From: JAABRU01 sp964505535 | GTDB lineage: Bacteria > Desulfobacterota > Desulfobacteria > Desulfobacterales > Desulfococcaceae | Length of the DNA stretch: 40,890 bases | Reading direction: 5' to 3' | Assembly: GCA_964505535.1 (NCBI GenBank) | Contig: CAZDIU010000010.1 | Coordinates: 1 to 40,890 of the forward strand | Shown: in pieces, positions 8,427 through 16,507 of the stretch | Layout of the letters: each line of letters starts with the position of its first letter | How positions within the stretch are numbered: position 1 is the first letter of the stretch | Notes under the pieces: generated by a model | What the model was told of the DNA's origin: nothing | Seen by the model: only the letters and a program-made list of their open reading frames with translations | The model's database searches: none | Position numbers and translations under genes: made by a program

Positions 8427-9836
8427 ATGATGCCCGTAAAAACAGAAACCGTGCCGGTGGGAGAATACCGCATCACGGCTGATATCAACAAAGAACTGCT
8501 GACGGTGGTGGGTTCCTGTGCAGCGCTGGTGCTGTATGATCCCAGACAGCATCTGGCCGGAATGCTCCATGCCGTGCTGCCCGGAGACAGAAGGCAGTAT
8601 CGGCTGGGGGATCGGTATGCCTGGTATGCGGACACGGGTGTGCATCTGCTGATACAGGAGATGATCCGGCATGGTGCAAAAAAGGAAAATCTGCAGGCCG
8701 TGCTGGCAGGCGGAGCGGATCTGCTTTCGGCCCAAAGCGGTTCGGACATTGGCAGCAGAAACACTGAAAGTGTCACCGCTCACCTTCGGAAAAACAGCAT
8801 CCCGATCATGCGGAGTGAAACCGGAGGAAATGCTGCCCGCCGTGTAAGCGTGTCAGCAGCGGACGGACAGGTCACGATCACTTCCCTGATGCAGGGAATC
8901 TCAGCGCCGGAGGATACGGCCGCAGAGCAAAACACTGCTCCCTGTGATCTGAAAATGCTCATCAGCCGGATCATGAGTCTGAAACCGCATCCTGTGTTTG
9001 CGGGAAATCTTCTGAAAGCGGTGCATCAGTCTCCGGAGCACATTGACTGGGAAAAAACCCGGTTTCTGATTTTCTGTGATCTGCCTTTTGCCCTGCATTT
9101 TTTCCGGCTGGCCAATTCCCCGTATTTTGGAAAGCAGGGAGAAATATTCTCTTTTGAATGCGGTCTGCGGTGTTTTGGTCCGGTGTCCTTCCGGCGGATA
9201 TGTGTGCTGACCGCTCTGGCCGGATGGCCTGAAAGTGCTGCGGATTACCGGAAGATTTCAGTATCGGGTCTCTCCCGGCACTGTCTGGCTGCGGCCATCA
9301 TTGCACGGTATCTGGCAAAAAACAGAGAGACTGAATTCAGACAGCAGGCTTTCACAGCAGCCATGCTCCACGGAACAGGCGGTCTGCCCGGTCTGTTCCA
9401 CAAACAGATCCTCTCTGATCTCGGAGAAAATGTTCTTCCCCACCGGAACATCGGATACGGCAGACTGGGGGGCCTGATTCTTTCCGGATTCGGAATACCG
9501 GAAAATCTCTGTGAGGCTGTGATTTCCCATGAATTTCCGGAATCAGACGGACAGAAGAATCTGCCTCTCTGTGCCTATGTCCACATGGGCTGCGCCCTCA
9601 GCCGCATGCTGGGATTCATCACACATGCAGAACCCCCTGCTTTTGTTCTGTCCCCGGAAGTCATGAAACAGATAAGTCCGGCTCGCGGACTGTCTGCACT
9701 GATACCGGGAATTCTGGAGGAAATAAGAGCACAGGGGATGGGCATCTGTTTGTGGCCGGATGAGCATTCTGAAAATCCCTTCCGATCTGCGGATCGCTTT
9801 TTCCTTGCAAGTCGGGCAGCGTCTGTTTTAAAATAA
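8427..9836 (+). CDS. CheD-HDOD fusion protein
   Basis: The N-terminal 150 residues match chemoreceptor glutamine deamidase CheD: the TVVGSC motif holds the catalytic Cys (codon at 8517), the catalytic His sits 17 residues later in GMLHAVLP as in characterised CheD, and YADTGVHLL, LAGGADLL and SRNTE follow in order. From about residue 180 an HDOD domain begins (MSLKPHPVFAGNLLKAV, FRLANSPYFG, HGTGGLPGLFHKQ). CheD deamidates receptor glutamines; HDOD domains are non-catalytic HD relatives found in signalling proteins. No chemoreceptor or other che gene lies in the window, so the substrate is unknown. An upstream in-frame ATG at 8346 would add 27 residues unlike any CheD; I prefer ATG 8427 (or 8430) because homology begins there, although neither has a strong ribosome-binding site. 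The next gene, 88 bp on, encodes a hybrid histidine kinase. Confidence 0.85.
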   Translation: MMPVKTETVPVGEYRITADINKELLTVVGSCAALVLYDPRQHLAGMLHAVLPGDRRQYRLGDRYAWYADTGVHLLIQEMIRHGAKKENLQAVLAGGADLLSAQSGSDIGSRNTESVTAHLRKNSIPIMRSETGGNAARRVSVSAADGQVTITSLMQGISAPEDTAAEQNTAPCDLKMLISRIMSLKPHPVFAGNLLKAVHQSPEHIDWEKTRFLIFCDLPFALHFFRLANSPYFGKQGEIFSFECGLRCFGPVSFRRICVLTALAGWPESAADYRKISVSGLSRHCLAAAIIARYLAKNRETEFRQQAFTAAMLHGTGGLPGLFHKQILSDLGENVLPHRNIGYGRLGGLILSGFGIPENLCEAVISHEFPESDGQKNLPLCAYVHMGCALSRMLGFITHAEPPAFVLSPEVMKQISPARGLSALIPGILEEIRAQGMGICLWPDEHSENPFRSADRFFLASRAASVLK

Positions 9837-9924
9837 GCTTCGAAAACATTTCATTCACAGCAAAAGATTTTGCCTGCGGGGGCAGTCCGATTCCGAACTC
9901 TCCCCTGCACAGGAAAGGTTTCAG

Positions 9925-11922
9925 ATGCAGGGTCCCATCCTTCTGGCCGTTGATGACAAACCGGACAATCTTTTTGTTATCAGGCAACTGATCGCAGAAT
10001 ACTGCTCCGGATGCACGGTAATCACAGCCCCGAATGCCGCATCCGGGCTGGCTCTTGCTGCAAAGTCTCTGCCGGACGCGGCCCTGATTGACGTGCAGAT
10101 GCCCGGTATGGACGGCATAGAAATGTGCCGCCGTCTTAAGACAGATCCGAAAACAGCCCATATCCCCGTTATTCTCCTGACCGCACACCGTGCCAGCACT
10201 GCCCTGAAGGTCACCGGCCTGGAGGCAGGCGCGGATGATTTCATTTCCAAACCGGTTGACGGTTTTGAACTTTCTGCCAGAGTCCGGGTGATGCTGCGGA
10301 TCAAAAAGGCTGAAGACAGACTGCGCGAGGAAAAGGAAAAACTGAAAGCTGCTGTCAGCAGGCGCACCGGGCAGTTGGAAAGCATTGAAAAACGGTATCA
10401 GATAATCTTTGACTGTGCAAACGACGGGATCATTGTCCGCACTTTTGAGGGACGCATACTGGATGTGAACCGGGTCACCTGCCAGCGCCTGGGCTATTCC
10501 CGTGAGGAACTCCTGGGGATGAATGTGGCTGAAATCATCACACCGGAAAATGCCGTCATGATCGCGGATCGGTCACGCAAACTGCGGAAACTGGGGAGCC
10601 TGGTGTATGAGTCCGCACATAAAAGACGGGATGGAAGCGTTCTTCCGGTGGAATCCGGCAGCAGGGTGATCGAATATGAGGGACAGCAGGCCATTCTGAC
10701 GGTCTCCCGTGATATCAGCGAACGCAAACAGGCTGAAGCGGAAAGAAACCTGCTGCAGATCCAACTGCAGCAGGCTCAGAAGCACGAAGCCATCGGCACA
10801 CTTGCCGGAGGCATTGCCCATGATTTCAACAATATTCTCTTCCCCATCATCGGCTATACCGAAATGACGATGGAGGATCTGCCTCCGGACAGTCCGGCCT
10901 GCAGGAATCTGGCCGAAGTGCTCAAATCGGCCAAACGGGCTGCCCAACTGGTTGAGCATATTCTGATTTTCAGCCGAAGCGGGGATATGGAAAAAAAACC
11001 GCTCAGGCTGCAGACAATTGTCAGGGAAGCCCTCAGACTGATCCGGGCCACCATTCCCCAGACCATCAGCATTTATCAGGACATTGACAGCAACTGCGGC
11101 GCTGTTCTGGCAAATTCCACCCAGATTCACCAGATTGTCATGAACCTGTGCACGAACGCGTATCATGCCATGCAGGAAAAGGGCGGGGAACTTCGGATTT
11201 CTGTATGCGAGGTCAGTATTACCCCGGAAGATCATATCGGAGAGTTGAACACCCGTCCGGGGCCTTATATCCGACTGATGGTCAGCGACACGGGCTGCGG
11301 CATGGACTGGCATGTGCAGGAACATATCTTTGATCCCTATTTCACCACCAAGCCTCCGGGAAGAGGAACCGGACTTGGGCTGGCGGTGGTTCACGGGATT
11401 GTGAAAAACTCCGGAGGGGAAATCACAGTGTACAGCAAACCCGGAACCGGATCGGCTTTTTATGTTTATCTGCCCCGTGTCAGCAGCATTGCGGAAGAAC
11501 CTCTTCCATTTCCCGCGGCTTCGGTTCCAGGAGGAAAAGAGCGTATCCTGCTGGTGGATGACGAGGAGCAGATTGTCATTATGGAAAAAAAGATGCTGGA
11601 AAACCTCGGTTATCTGGTGACAGCCAAAACAGGCAGTCTGGAAGCCCTGGAAGTTTTCCGGCAGAACCCGGATGGCTTTGATCTGGTCATTACGGATCAG
11701 GCCATGCCAAATATGGCAGGCTCACAACTGGCTGAGAACCTGATGCGGATCAGGCCGGGCATTCCCATTATTCTCTGCACCGGTTTCAGCGAAACCTTTA
11801 CGGAAAAGGATGCCGAAAAAATGGGGATCCGGGCCTTTCTTCTGAAACCGCTTGTCAGAAAGGATTTGGCTTTGACCATTCGCGGGGTACTGGATGGCGA
11901 AACCTGTGACACTTCCTCCTGA
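9925..11922 (+). CDS. REC-PAS-histidine kinase-REC hybrid sensor
   Basis: A soluble hybrid kinase of 665 residues with no membrane helix. The N-terminal receiver (about 1-125) has DALIDVQMPGMDG around the phospho-acceptor Asp and the conserved Lys in FISKPVDG. A coiled coil (about 128-150) leads to a PAS domain (about 150-270: IIFDCANDGIIV, DISERKQAE). The dimerisation domain has the H-box GGIAHDFNNILFPIIGY; the ATPase has the N box (NLCTNAYHAM), DTGCGMD and GRGTGLGLAVVHGI. A second receiver (about 530-655) has LVITDQAMP. The layout suggests input through the first receiver and PAS domain and internal phosphorelay to the last receiver. It follows the CheD-HDOD gene and may form a two-gene module with it. 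The start has AGGAAAGG at good spacing. The ligand is unknown. Confidence 0.92.
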   Translation: MQGPILLAVDDKPDNLFVIRQLIAEYCSGCTVITAPNAASGLALAAKSLPDAALIDVQMPGMDGIEMCRRLKTDPKTAHIPVILLTAHRASTALKVTGLEAGADDFISKPVDGFELSARVRVMLRIKKAEDRLREEKEKLKAAVSRRTGQLESIEKRYQIIFDCANDGIIVRTFEGRILDVNRVTCQRLGYSREELLGMNVAEIITPENAVMIADRSRKLRKLGSLVYESAHKRRDGSVLPVESGSRVIEYEGQQAILTVSRDISERKQAEAERNLLQIQLQQAQKHEAIGTLAGGIAHDFNNILFPIIGYTEMTMEDLPPDSPACRNLAEVLKSAKRAAQLVEHILIFSRSGDMEKKPLRLQTIVREALRLIRATIPQTISIYQDIDSNCGAVLANSTQIHQIVMNLCTNAYHAMQEKGGELRISVCEVSITPEDHIGELNTRPGPYIRLMVSDTGCGMDWHVQEHIFDPYFTTKPPGRGTGLGLAVVHGIVKNSGGEITVYSKPGTGSAFYVYLPRVSSIAEEPLPFPAASVPGGKERILLVDDEEQIVIMEKKMLENLGYLVTAKTGSLEALEVFRQNPDGFDLVITDQAMPNMAGSQLAENLMRIRPGIPIILCTGFSETFTEKDAEKMGIRAFLLKPLVRKDLALTIRGVLDGETCDTSS

Positions 11923-11972
11923 TCAATCTGCAACTGCTTCCTTTCAGATAAAATTTATCCGCCAGCGATTCC

Positions 11973-12260
11973 TTAGCAGCAGCCGGGAGTGCAGGAAGCC
12001 GCTTTTTTCCCTCTGATCCATGTCTGGATGATATAATGCGCACAGCCCACACCGGGTGTCACCTTCAGGGCCGAAACCGGGCAGTTGCGCGCGCAGGCCC
12101 CGCATTCCATGCACCCATCCGCGTCAGCAACGCGGGCTTTGCGGTTTTCCATCCGCAGCACGCCGTGGGGGCACACCATTTCGCACATCCCGCAGCCAGC
12201 GCAGGCCGCCTCATCCAGGTGAAGGGTGGACACTCCGGACAAATATCTGAATTTTTGCAT
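11973..12260 (-). CDS. hgcB: HgcB, mercury-methylation ferredoxin
   Basis: A 95-residue protein with two [4Fe-4S] motifs, CAGCGMCEMVCP (Cys20, 23, 26, 30) and CMECGACARNCP (Cys50, 53, 56, 60). It then has the lone Cys73 in GVGCA and ends with the vicinal pair Cys94-Cys95. These extra cysteines, and the length, match the HgcB described in Pseudodesulfovibrio ND132, where Cys73 and the terminal pair matter for mercury methylation. HgcB is thought to reduce the HgcA corrinoid to Co(I) and may hand over Hg(II). It lies 48 bp downstream of hgcA on the same strand with its own GGAG site, so the two are very likely co-transcribed. An ordinary ferredoxin would lack Cys73 and the CC tail next to hgcA. 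Confidence 0.96.
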   Translation of the reverse strand: MQKFRYLSGVSTLHLDEAACAGCGMCEMVCPHGVLRMENRKARVADADGCMECGACARNCPVSALKVTPGVGCAHYIIQTWIRGKKAASCTPGCC

Positions 12261-12308
12261 TTTTTGTCTCCGTTTTGAGAACCGGGAAATGGGTTCCGGT
12301 TTTGAGTT

Positions 12309-13508
12309 TCAGAATGCCCCTCCCACCCAGAAAAGCGCACTGAGCAGTACAGCAACAGCCTGAAGGGGAATGGCTTTGCGCATTTCTTTTTCAACCCCGG
12401 AAGGAGAGGTGAAGGGAGTGGAACCGGTAAAGTTCATTGTCAGATAGGAACTGAGAGCAGTGGCAAACAGGAATATTCCGGCTGCGCCGGAAAATCCGAT
12501 CTGAGACCAGTACCATAATCCAAGGATGAATCCGGCCGCTGCTCCGGTGATTGCCCCTTTGAGTGCAAAAGCCGTTCCCGGCAGCCAGGGCAGCAGGATG
12601 GGAGCAGACACTGCGCCTGCGAGAATGCCTCCTGTCAGGGCCGCAAGACTGATGCAGCCCCGGTGCCAGGCATTGGTGAAGGAAAAAAAGCCCGGTCCGA
12701 ATCCGGACAGCAGGAAAAGGATCAGCACTGTCCATGCAGCCGGTTTCAGAACAAGGGAGATTTCCACGGGCGTCAGCACTGCTCTTTCCCAAAGGCTGAA
12801 GGTGACACAGCGCATGGAAGGCCCGGCTTTCATTTCCGCATTGAGAAATGCGGGAATGTCCGCAGCCCGAACCGGTCCCCATACCACTTCAAAACCGGAT
12901 GCTTTTTTCACCTGCTGTGCGCAGACACCTGTGGCCGAAAGCTGGGGAAGCACCAGTTTCCGGTGATTCACCACTTTATCCAGTCCGGCCGCTCTGATTC
13001 GGTCAGCCACCTCCTGCGCGGAGAAATTTCCCTTTCCCGCAGCACACCAGACATTGATCCCGCGGGTGTCTGCAACCAAAATCCACGCGTCCGTGTCTTT
13101 GAGGGATTGGCGGAGCGTATCAAAACTGAGTTTCCAGTTGGCTGTCACCAGCACAGGGGAATCCGGCCCCGGTGTTCCTGTGCAGTACAGACCGGGAGCA
13201 ATTTTGTAACTGTTCCGGCCAATGCCCAGTCTGGCCCGCATGGTCCCGGCAATATCCGCGGGTTCCAGTGCGGTTTTCACTTTGGGCACTTTTCCAGCCG
13301 GGGTATCCGTGAATCTGTCCACAAAGGAGCAGATCATATATCCCGGATGCTCATCGGAACTGCTTGGGGGGCCTGGAGGCGCACCGCAGCAGGCAATTTC
13401 CTCTGTTTGGGGTTTCCGCAGAGGAATCATTTTTCCCATGCTGCCGCAGGAACAGGCGGTATTCCCTGTTCCGCAGCAGGATTCACTGATGGGCAGGTTC
13501 TGTTTCAC
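12309..13508 (-). CDS. hgcA: HgcA, corrinoid mercury methyltransferase
   Basis: This membrane-anchored corrinoid protein of 399 residues carries the diagnostic cap-helix motif NVWCAAGK at 152-159, where Cys155 is the expected lower axial cobalt ligand. A corrinoid-binding domain (about 60-230) is followed by about five membrane helices (about 255-395) and the HgcA tail signature MNFTGSTPFTS-SGVEKEM. HgcA transfers a methyl group from its methylcorrinoid to Hg(II), giving methylmercury; the methyl source is thought to be one-carbon metabolism. Translation starts at GTG 13508 with AGGAGG five bases upstream. The first 60 residues are unusually rich in cysteine (Cys11, 12, 19, 21, 40, 41, 60) and put the motif Cys at 155, against 93 in ND132, so there is an extra N-terminal part. 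It is followed by hgcB and preceded by arsR and an operator-like palindrome. Confidence 0.97.
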   Translation of the reverse strand: MKQNLPISESCCGTGNTACSCGSMGKMIPLRKPQTEEIACCGAPPGPPSSSDEHPGYMICSFVDRFTDTPAGKVPKVKTALEPADIAGTMRARLGIGRNSYKIAPGLYCTGTPGPDSPVLVTANWKLSFDTLRQSLKDTDAWILVADTRGINVWCAAGKGNFSAQEVADRIRAAGLDKVVNHRKLVLPQLSATGVCAQQVKKASGFEVVWGPVRAADIPAFLNAEMKAGPSMRCVTFSLWERAVLTPVEISLVLKPAAWTVLILFLLSGFGPGFFSFTNAWHRGCISLAALTGGILAGAVSAPILLPWLPGTAFALKGAITGAAAGFILGLWYWSQIGFSGAAGIFLFATALSSYLTMNFTGSTPFTSPSGVEKEMRKAIPLQAVAVLLSALFWVGGAF

Positions 13509-13526
13509 AATGTCCTCCTTTCAATA

Positions 13527-13551
13527 TATCGTTTATCGCCGATAACCGATA
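13527..13551 (-). promoter_or_regulatory. Putative ArsR operator upstream of hgcA
   Basis: A near-perfect inverted repeat (ATCGTTTATCG, one base, CGATAACCGAT; one mismatch) lies between arsR and hgcA, ending 18 bp before the hgcA start. It shares ATCGTTTATCG with the operator before arsR at 13878-13906. The repeated motif points to a second binding site for the same regulator, perhaps controlling an hgcA-proximal promoter. Confidence 0.75.
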
Positions 13552-13568
13552 AATATCAGCAAAAAAAA

Positions 13569-13859
13569 TTACAGGTTCAGTACGCTGTGCTTAAACTGCT
13601 CAAGCACCCCGCAGTTCAGACAGTAACAGGTTCTGGGTCCCTCCACCTCCCCTTTGATCAGACCGGATTCCTTCAGGCATTTCAGATGCTGGCTGACTGT
13701 GGACTGGGACAGGGGAAAGATATTGACAATTTCACCGCAGATGCAGCGATCCGCGAGTTTCAGATGTTCCAGTATCCGGAGGCGCACCGGATGGGACAGG
13801 GCTTTGCAGATCAGGGCGAATTTTTCCTCACTCAGAGGCTCATGCGGATTGGGGCTCAC
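13569..13859 (-). CDS. ArsR/SmtB family repressor of the hgc operon
   Basis: A 96-residue winged-helix repressor. Helix-turn-helix residues lie at about 40-75 (FPLSQSTVSQHLKCLKESGL), and the conserved ALSHPVRLRILEHL opens the fold. RCICGEIV (Cys38 and Cys40) corresponds to the alpha-3 metal-binding CxC of ArsR-type sensors, and a second cluster, CYCLNC, sits near the C-terminus. Such proteins leave DNA on binding metal or metalloid thiophiles. The gene lies 60 bp upstream of hgcA on the same strand. GTG at 13859 has GGAAGG five bases upstream. ArsR-like genes next to hgcAB are known from other methylators, and regulation by arsenic or another thiophilic ion has been discussed; the inducer here is unknown. 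Confidence 0.92.
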   Translation of the reverse strand: MSPNPHEPLSEEKFALICKALSHPVRLRILEHLKLADRCICGEIVNIFPLSQSTVSQHLKCLKESGLIKGEVEGPRTCYCLNCGVLEQFKHSVLNL

Positions 13860-13877
13860 GAGAACCTTCCTTTTTAT

Positions 13878-13906
13878 GTTATCGTTTATCGTAAATAAAC
13901 GATAAC
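13878..13906 (-). promoter_or_regulatory. Putative ArsR operator before arsR
   Basis: A perfect 12-bp inverted repeat (GTTATCGTTTAT and ATAAACGATAAC) with a 5-bp spacer lies 18 bp upstream of the arsR start. Size and symmetry fit an ArsR dimer site. It overlaps the likely -10 region of the arsR promoter, which suggests repression by occlusion. Confidence 0.85.
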
Positions 13907-13920
13907 ACTGATGCTGTCAA
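13892..13920 (-). promoter_or_regulatory. Probable sigma-70 promoter of arsR-hgcA-hgcB
   Basis: Reading the minus strand, TTGACA (13920-13915) is followed after 17 bp by TATTTA (13897-13892). The -35 is a perfect consensus and the -10 is weak. The -10 falls in the centre of the operator palindrome. The promoter is predicted from sequence only. Confidence 0.6.
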
Positions 13921-14026
13921 CAGGATTTTTCAGAAAATAATGCCGGAAGATCGGAGAGGATGCAAATTCCGCTCAGTTCCGGCAGTGAGTTGTCTGCCAT
14001 GTTCACCGCGGGATGGGCTGTTTCTT

Positions 14027-14800
14027 CTATTTTTTGTATTCCCCTCTTCGGGATTCCTCAAAATACAGATCATATTTCCCGCTGTCTTTCAGGCGTTGCA
14101 GCCCCCGGTTGAATATCTCCGTCAGTTCTTTGCTGCGTTCCCTTTTCTTTGTCAGAAAAAGCTGCTCTGTGTGTTTTCCGAAAGATTTGGGATGGTGTGT
14201 GACCAGGTCAACGGATTCAGGCGCAGTCTGCTGCAACTGCCAGTATCCAATGTCAAGCAATTGGGGAAAAACATCAATACGTTTGTACAGCAGTTTTTTT
14301 ATATTCTGCTCATCCGCGGAAACACGGTCCACTGTAATCTTTCCGGCACGCTCTGCATCCAGAAACTCCTGCGTATACATGTATTCCAGGGTTCCCCCAA
14401 TGCGGATATTCTTCAAATCATCAAAGGTGTTCCAGTCAAACGGGTGGGCTTTCAGATGAAAGAACACCCAGGGAGCGGACCATACCTCTTTGCTGACATA
14501 AAAATCCTTTTCCCGTTCAGCATTTGTTTCCCATCCCACAGCCCCGTCCCACTCTCCCGCCTGTGCCATCCACAGACTGCGTTTCCAGGGAAAAAAGCCG
14601 TATTCCACTTTGATTCCCTCCAGGGCAAAGGCTTCTGTCACAATTCGGGAACCAATGCCGTAATGTTCCAGTTTTTCGGAAAAATAAGGGGGCCACTCCC
14701 CGCTGGTCAGGCGGACGGTTTCCTCAGCCAGACCCGCATTGCAGAAAAAAACGCTTGCAACGCTTACAAGAATCATCCACATTTTCATCAAAGATTTCAT
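14027..14800 (-). CDS. Periplasmic solute-binding protein (SBP_bac_3-like)
   Basis: A 257-residue exported protein. Residues 1-25 form a signal peptide ending in CNAGLA. The mature part resembles family 3 solute-binding domains used for amino acids and similar small molecules (SGEWPPYF near the start, then SRIVTEAFALEGIKVEYGFFPWKR and a WDGAVGW segment). There is no lipobox and no ABC permease or ATPase gene nearby, so it may serve a distant transporter, feed a sensor, or be an orphan of the kind common in Desulfobacterota. The start has GGGAGG at ideal spacing. The ACT/MazG pair lies 170 bp upstream on the same strand but is probably a separate unit. The ligand cannot be told from the sequence. 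Confidence 0.8.
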   Translation of the reverse strand: MKSLMKMWMILVSVASVFFCNAGLAEETVRLTSGEWPPYFSEKLEHYGIGSRIVTEAFALEGIKVEYGFFPWKRSLWMAQAGEWDGAVGWETNAEREKDFYVSKEVWSAPWVFFHLKAHPFDWNTFDDLKNIRIGGTLEYMYTQEFLDAERAGKITVDRVSADEQNIKKLLYKRIDVFPQLLDIGYWQLQQTAPESVDLVTHHPKSFGKHTEQLFLTKKRERSKELTEIFNRGLQRLKDSGKYDLYFEESRRGEYKK

Positions 14801-14970
14801 AAATCCCTCCCTTTCATCCTGCTGCGGTTACATAAAAAAAACCTCCCCCTGTCATATCCGGCACGCACAGATTCTCTGCCGTGCCTGTGCAAAAGCAAGT
14901 AAAATCATAAAATTGAAGTGATGTCAATCTGTTTTGTCCGATGGCAGAAAGGGGCGCTGACTGTGCCGAA

Positions 14971-15396
14971 TCACCACAGCTTTCCGTTTCCGATCATCTC
15001 AACCCCGTTTTCCGTCAGGGTTTTCACTGCTTTTTCCGGATCATCAAAACGGAAGATAAGAATGGCCGAGTCTTTGGCTGTCTGCAAAAACGAATACATG
15101 TATTCGATGTTGATCCCTGCTTTTTCCAGATGGCAGAGGATTTTTCCCAATTCCCCGGGACGGTCTTTCACTTCCACTGCCATGACTTCGGAAATCCGGA
15201 CAGTAAACCGCTTGTCTGTCAGCACCTGCCGGGCCTTTTCCATATCACTGACAATGAGTCTGAGAATGCCGAAATCCGATGTGTCAGCCAGGGACATGGC
15301 CCGGATATTGACTCCTGCATCCCCGAGTGTGGTCAGTATGTTCGCAAGTCTGCCGGACCGGTTTTCCAGAAAAATGGATATCTGTTCCAGTTTCAT
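14971..15396 (-). CDS. Tandem ACT-domain protein
   Basis: A 141-residue protein made only of two ACT domains (about 1-68 and 70-140). Each begins with the usual pattern of a beta strand and a Gly-Arg/Pro-Gly turn (ENRSGRLANILTTLGDAGVNI and VKDRPGELGKILCHLEKAGINI). ACT domains bind amino acids and regulate enzymes. Stand-alone double-ACT proteins are often found near phenylacetate-CoA ligase genes, but none is in this window. The start overlaps the stop of the upstream MazG-like gene in an ATGA, so the two are translationally coupled. The target enzyme is unknown. Confidence 0.85.
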   Translation of the reverse strand: MKLEQISIFLENRSGRLANILTTLGDAGVNIRAMSLADTSDFGILRLIVSDMEKARQVLTDKRFTVRISEVMAVEVKDRPGELGKILCHLEKAGINIEYMYSFLQTAKDSAILIFRFDDPEKAVKTLTENGVEMIGNGKLW

Positions 15397-15767
15397 CTTT
15401 CCCCCCTGTTTTGTGCCAGATAAAAATCAAAGTTTCCGAGTTTCGGATTGTTCCGGTGACGTTCCCGATCCCGCTGGGTCTTTTTTTCAAGATTTTTTCC
15501 AATCGCGTCCGTGAGATCAATCCCGGTCTGGTTTGCGATGCAGGTCAGCACAAAAAGCACATCCGCAAGCTCATCCGCCAAATCCGAGTCTTTGTCTGAG
15601 GGCTTGAAACTCTGATCCCCGAAAGTCCGTGACATGATCCGGGCCAGTTCCCCCACTTCCTCCATCAACTGGGCCAGATTGCTCAGCTCGGAAAAATACC
15701 TGACCCCCACCGTCTGAATCCATTGATCCACTGTTTTCTGATAATCCCGCAGTGTTATTTCATTCAT
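15393..15767 (-). CDS. MazG-like nucleotide pyrophosphohydrolase
   Basis: A protein of about 124 residues in the all-alpha NTP pyrophosphohydrolase group. The metal-binding signature is clear: MEEVGELARIM, then DELADVLFVL, giving the EExxE and ExxD pairs. Such enzymes hydrolyse nucleoside triphosphates to monophosphate and pyrophosphate, often as house-cleaning. I start at ATG 15767, preceded by AGGGAG; the frame remains open upstream to 15842, but that part has no homology or ribosome site. It overlaps the ACT gene by four bases. The C-terminal tail is charged and may be disordered. Confidence 0.88.
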   Translation of the reverse strand: MNEITLRDYQKTVDQWIQTVGVRYFSELSNLAQLMEEVGELARIMSRTFGDQSFKPSDKDSDLADELADVLFVLTCIANQTGIDLTDAIGKNLEKKTQRDRERHRNNPKLGNFDFYLAQNRGER

Positions 15768-15902
15768 TGTTTCATCTCCCTGAAGATTGTACCCGCTGTG
15801 TCTTTTTGCATTCCGGCCTGATTCCGGAAGCAGAACCTGCATACACCGCCAGCCACAGCAAAAAAAGCACAGATTGTTGCAGATTCCCTGATTTCATACC
15901 GC

Positions 15903-16008
15903 ATAAGTAAGGCAGCATAAATTTTCGGGTGTAAAATTTTGGGAAAAACCGGATTTTTCCGGAAAAATCCGGTTTTTTATACCTGAAAACTTTCAGTTGG
16001 ATACTTAT
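15903..16008. repeat. Palindromic element A, copy 1 (106 bp)
   Basis: An imperfect palindrome bounded by ATAAGTA and TACTTAT, with a perfect inner core (CCGGATTTTTCC/GGAAAAATCCGG). The arms also pair loosely. Near-identical copies lie at 27568-27674 and 37431-37537. Size, terminal repeats and lack of coding capacity suit a MITE or long REP-like element. Confidence 0.88.
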
Positions 16009-16507
16009 TTTCATAACAGAATATCCGATGACTGATCATAAAAAAACTGTGGCACAGACAATGTGGCTGCAGTGAAGCATATCCCGCGGTTCTCTGACTG
16101 TTCAGCGAAAGAAAATCAGGCGGTTTGAATCCTGTCAGATGCCGGCCCCGGCTGATTCCCCCGATGGTTCCGAGCGGAGAAAGAATGCTGAGGCACTGCA
16201 CATGGACAGTAATTTTGATCAGAATGACTTTATTTTTTCCGAAAAATAAAATATATGACATATACAGACAGCAGCGGGAAATCATCAGCAGAAGAGCAAA
16301 ACTTTCCATTTCAAAAAAACCGGATTCATGGCTGGTGCTTTTCCGGTATTCCGGAAATCCGGCTGTCAGTGTCACAATTAAGGAGCACGATGCCGAAAGT
16401 GGTAAAAAGGATCATAACCAGACGTGCAGTCATGATGATGAGACATACTGCGCATCCTTAAAATACAGGCTAAAAAAACATTTTCTGAAACCTGAGGAGA
16501 TAAAGAC

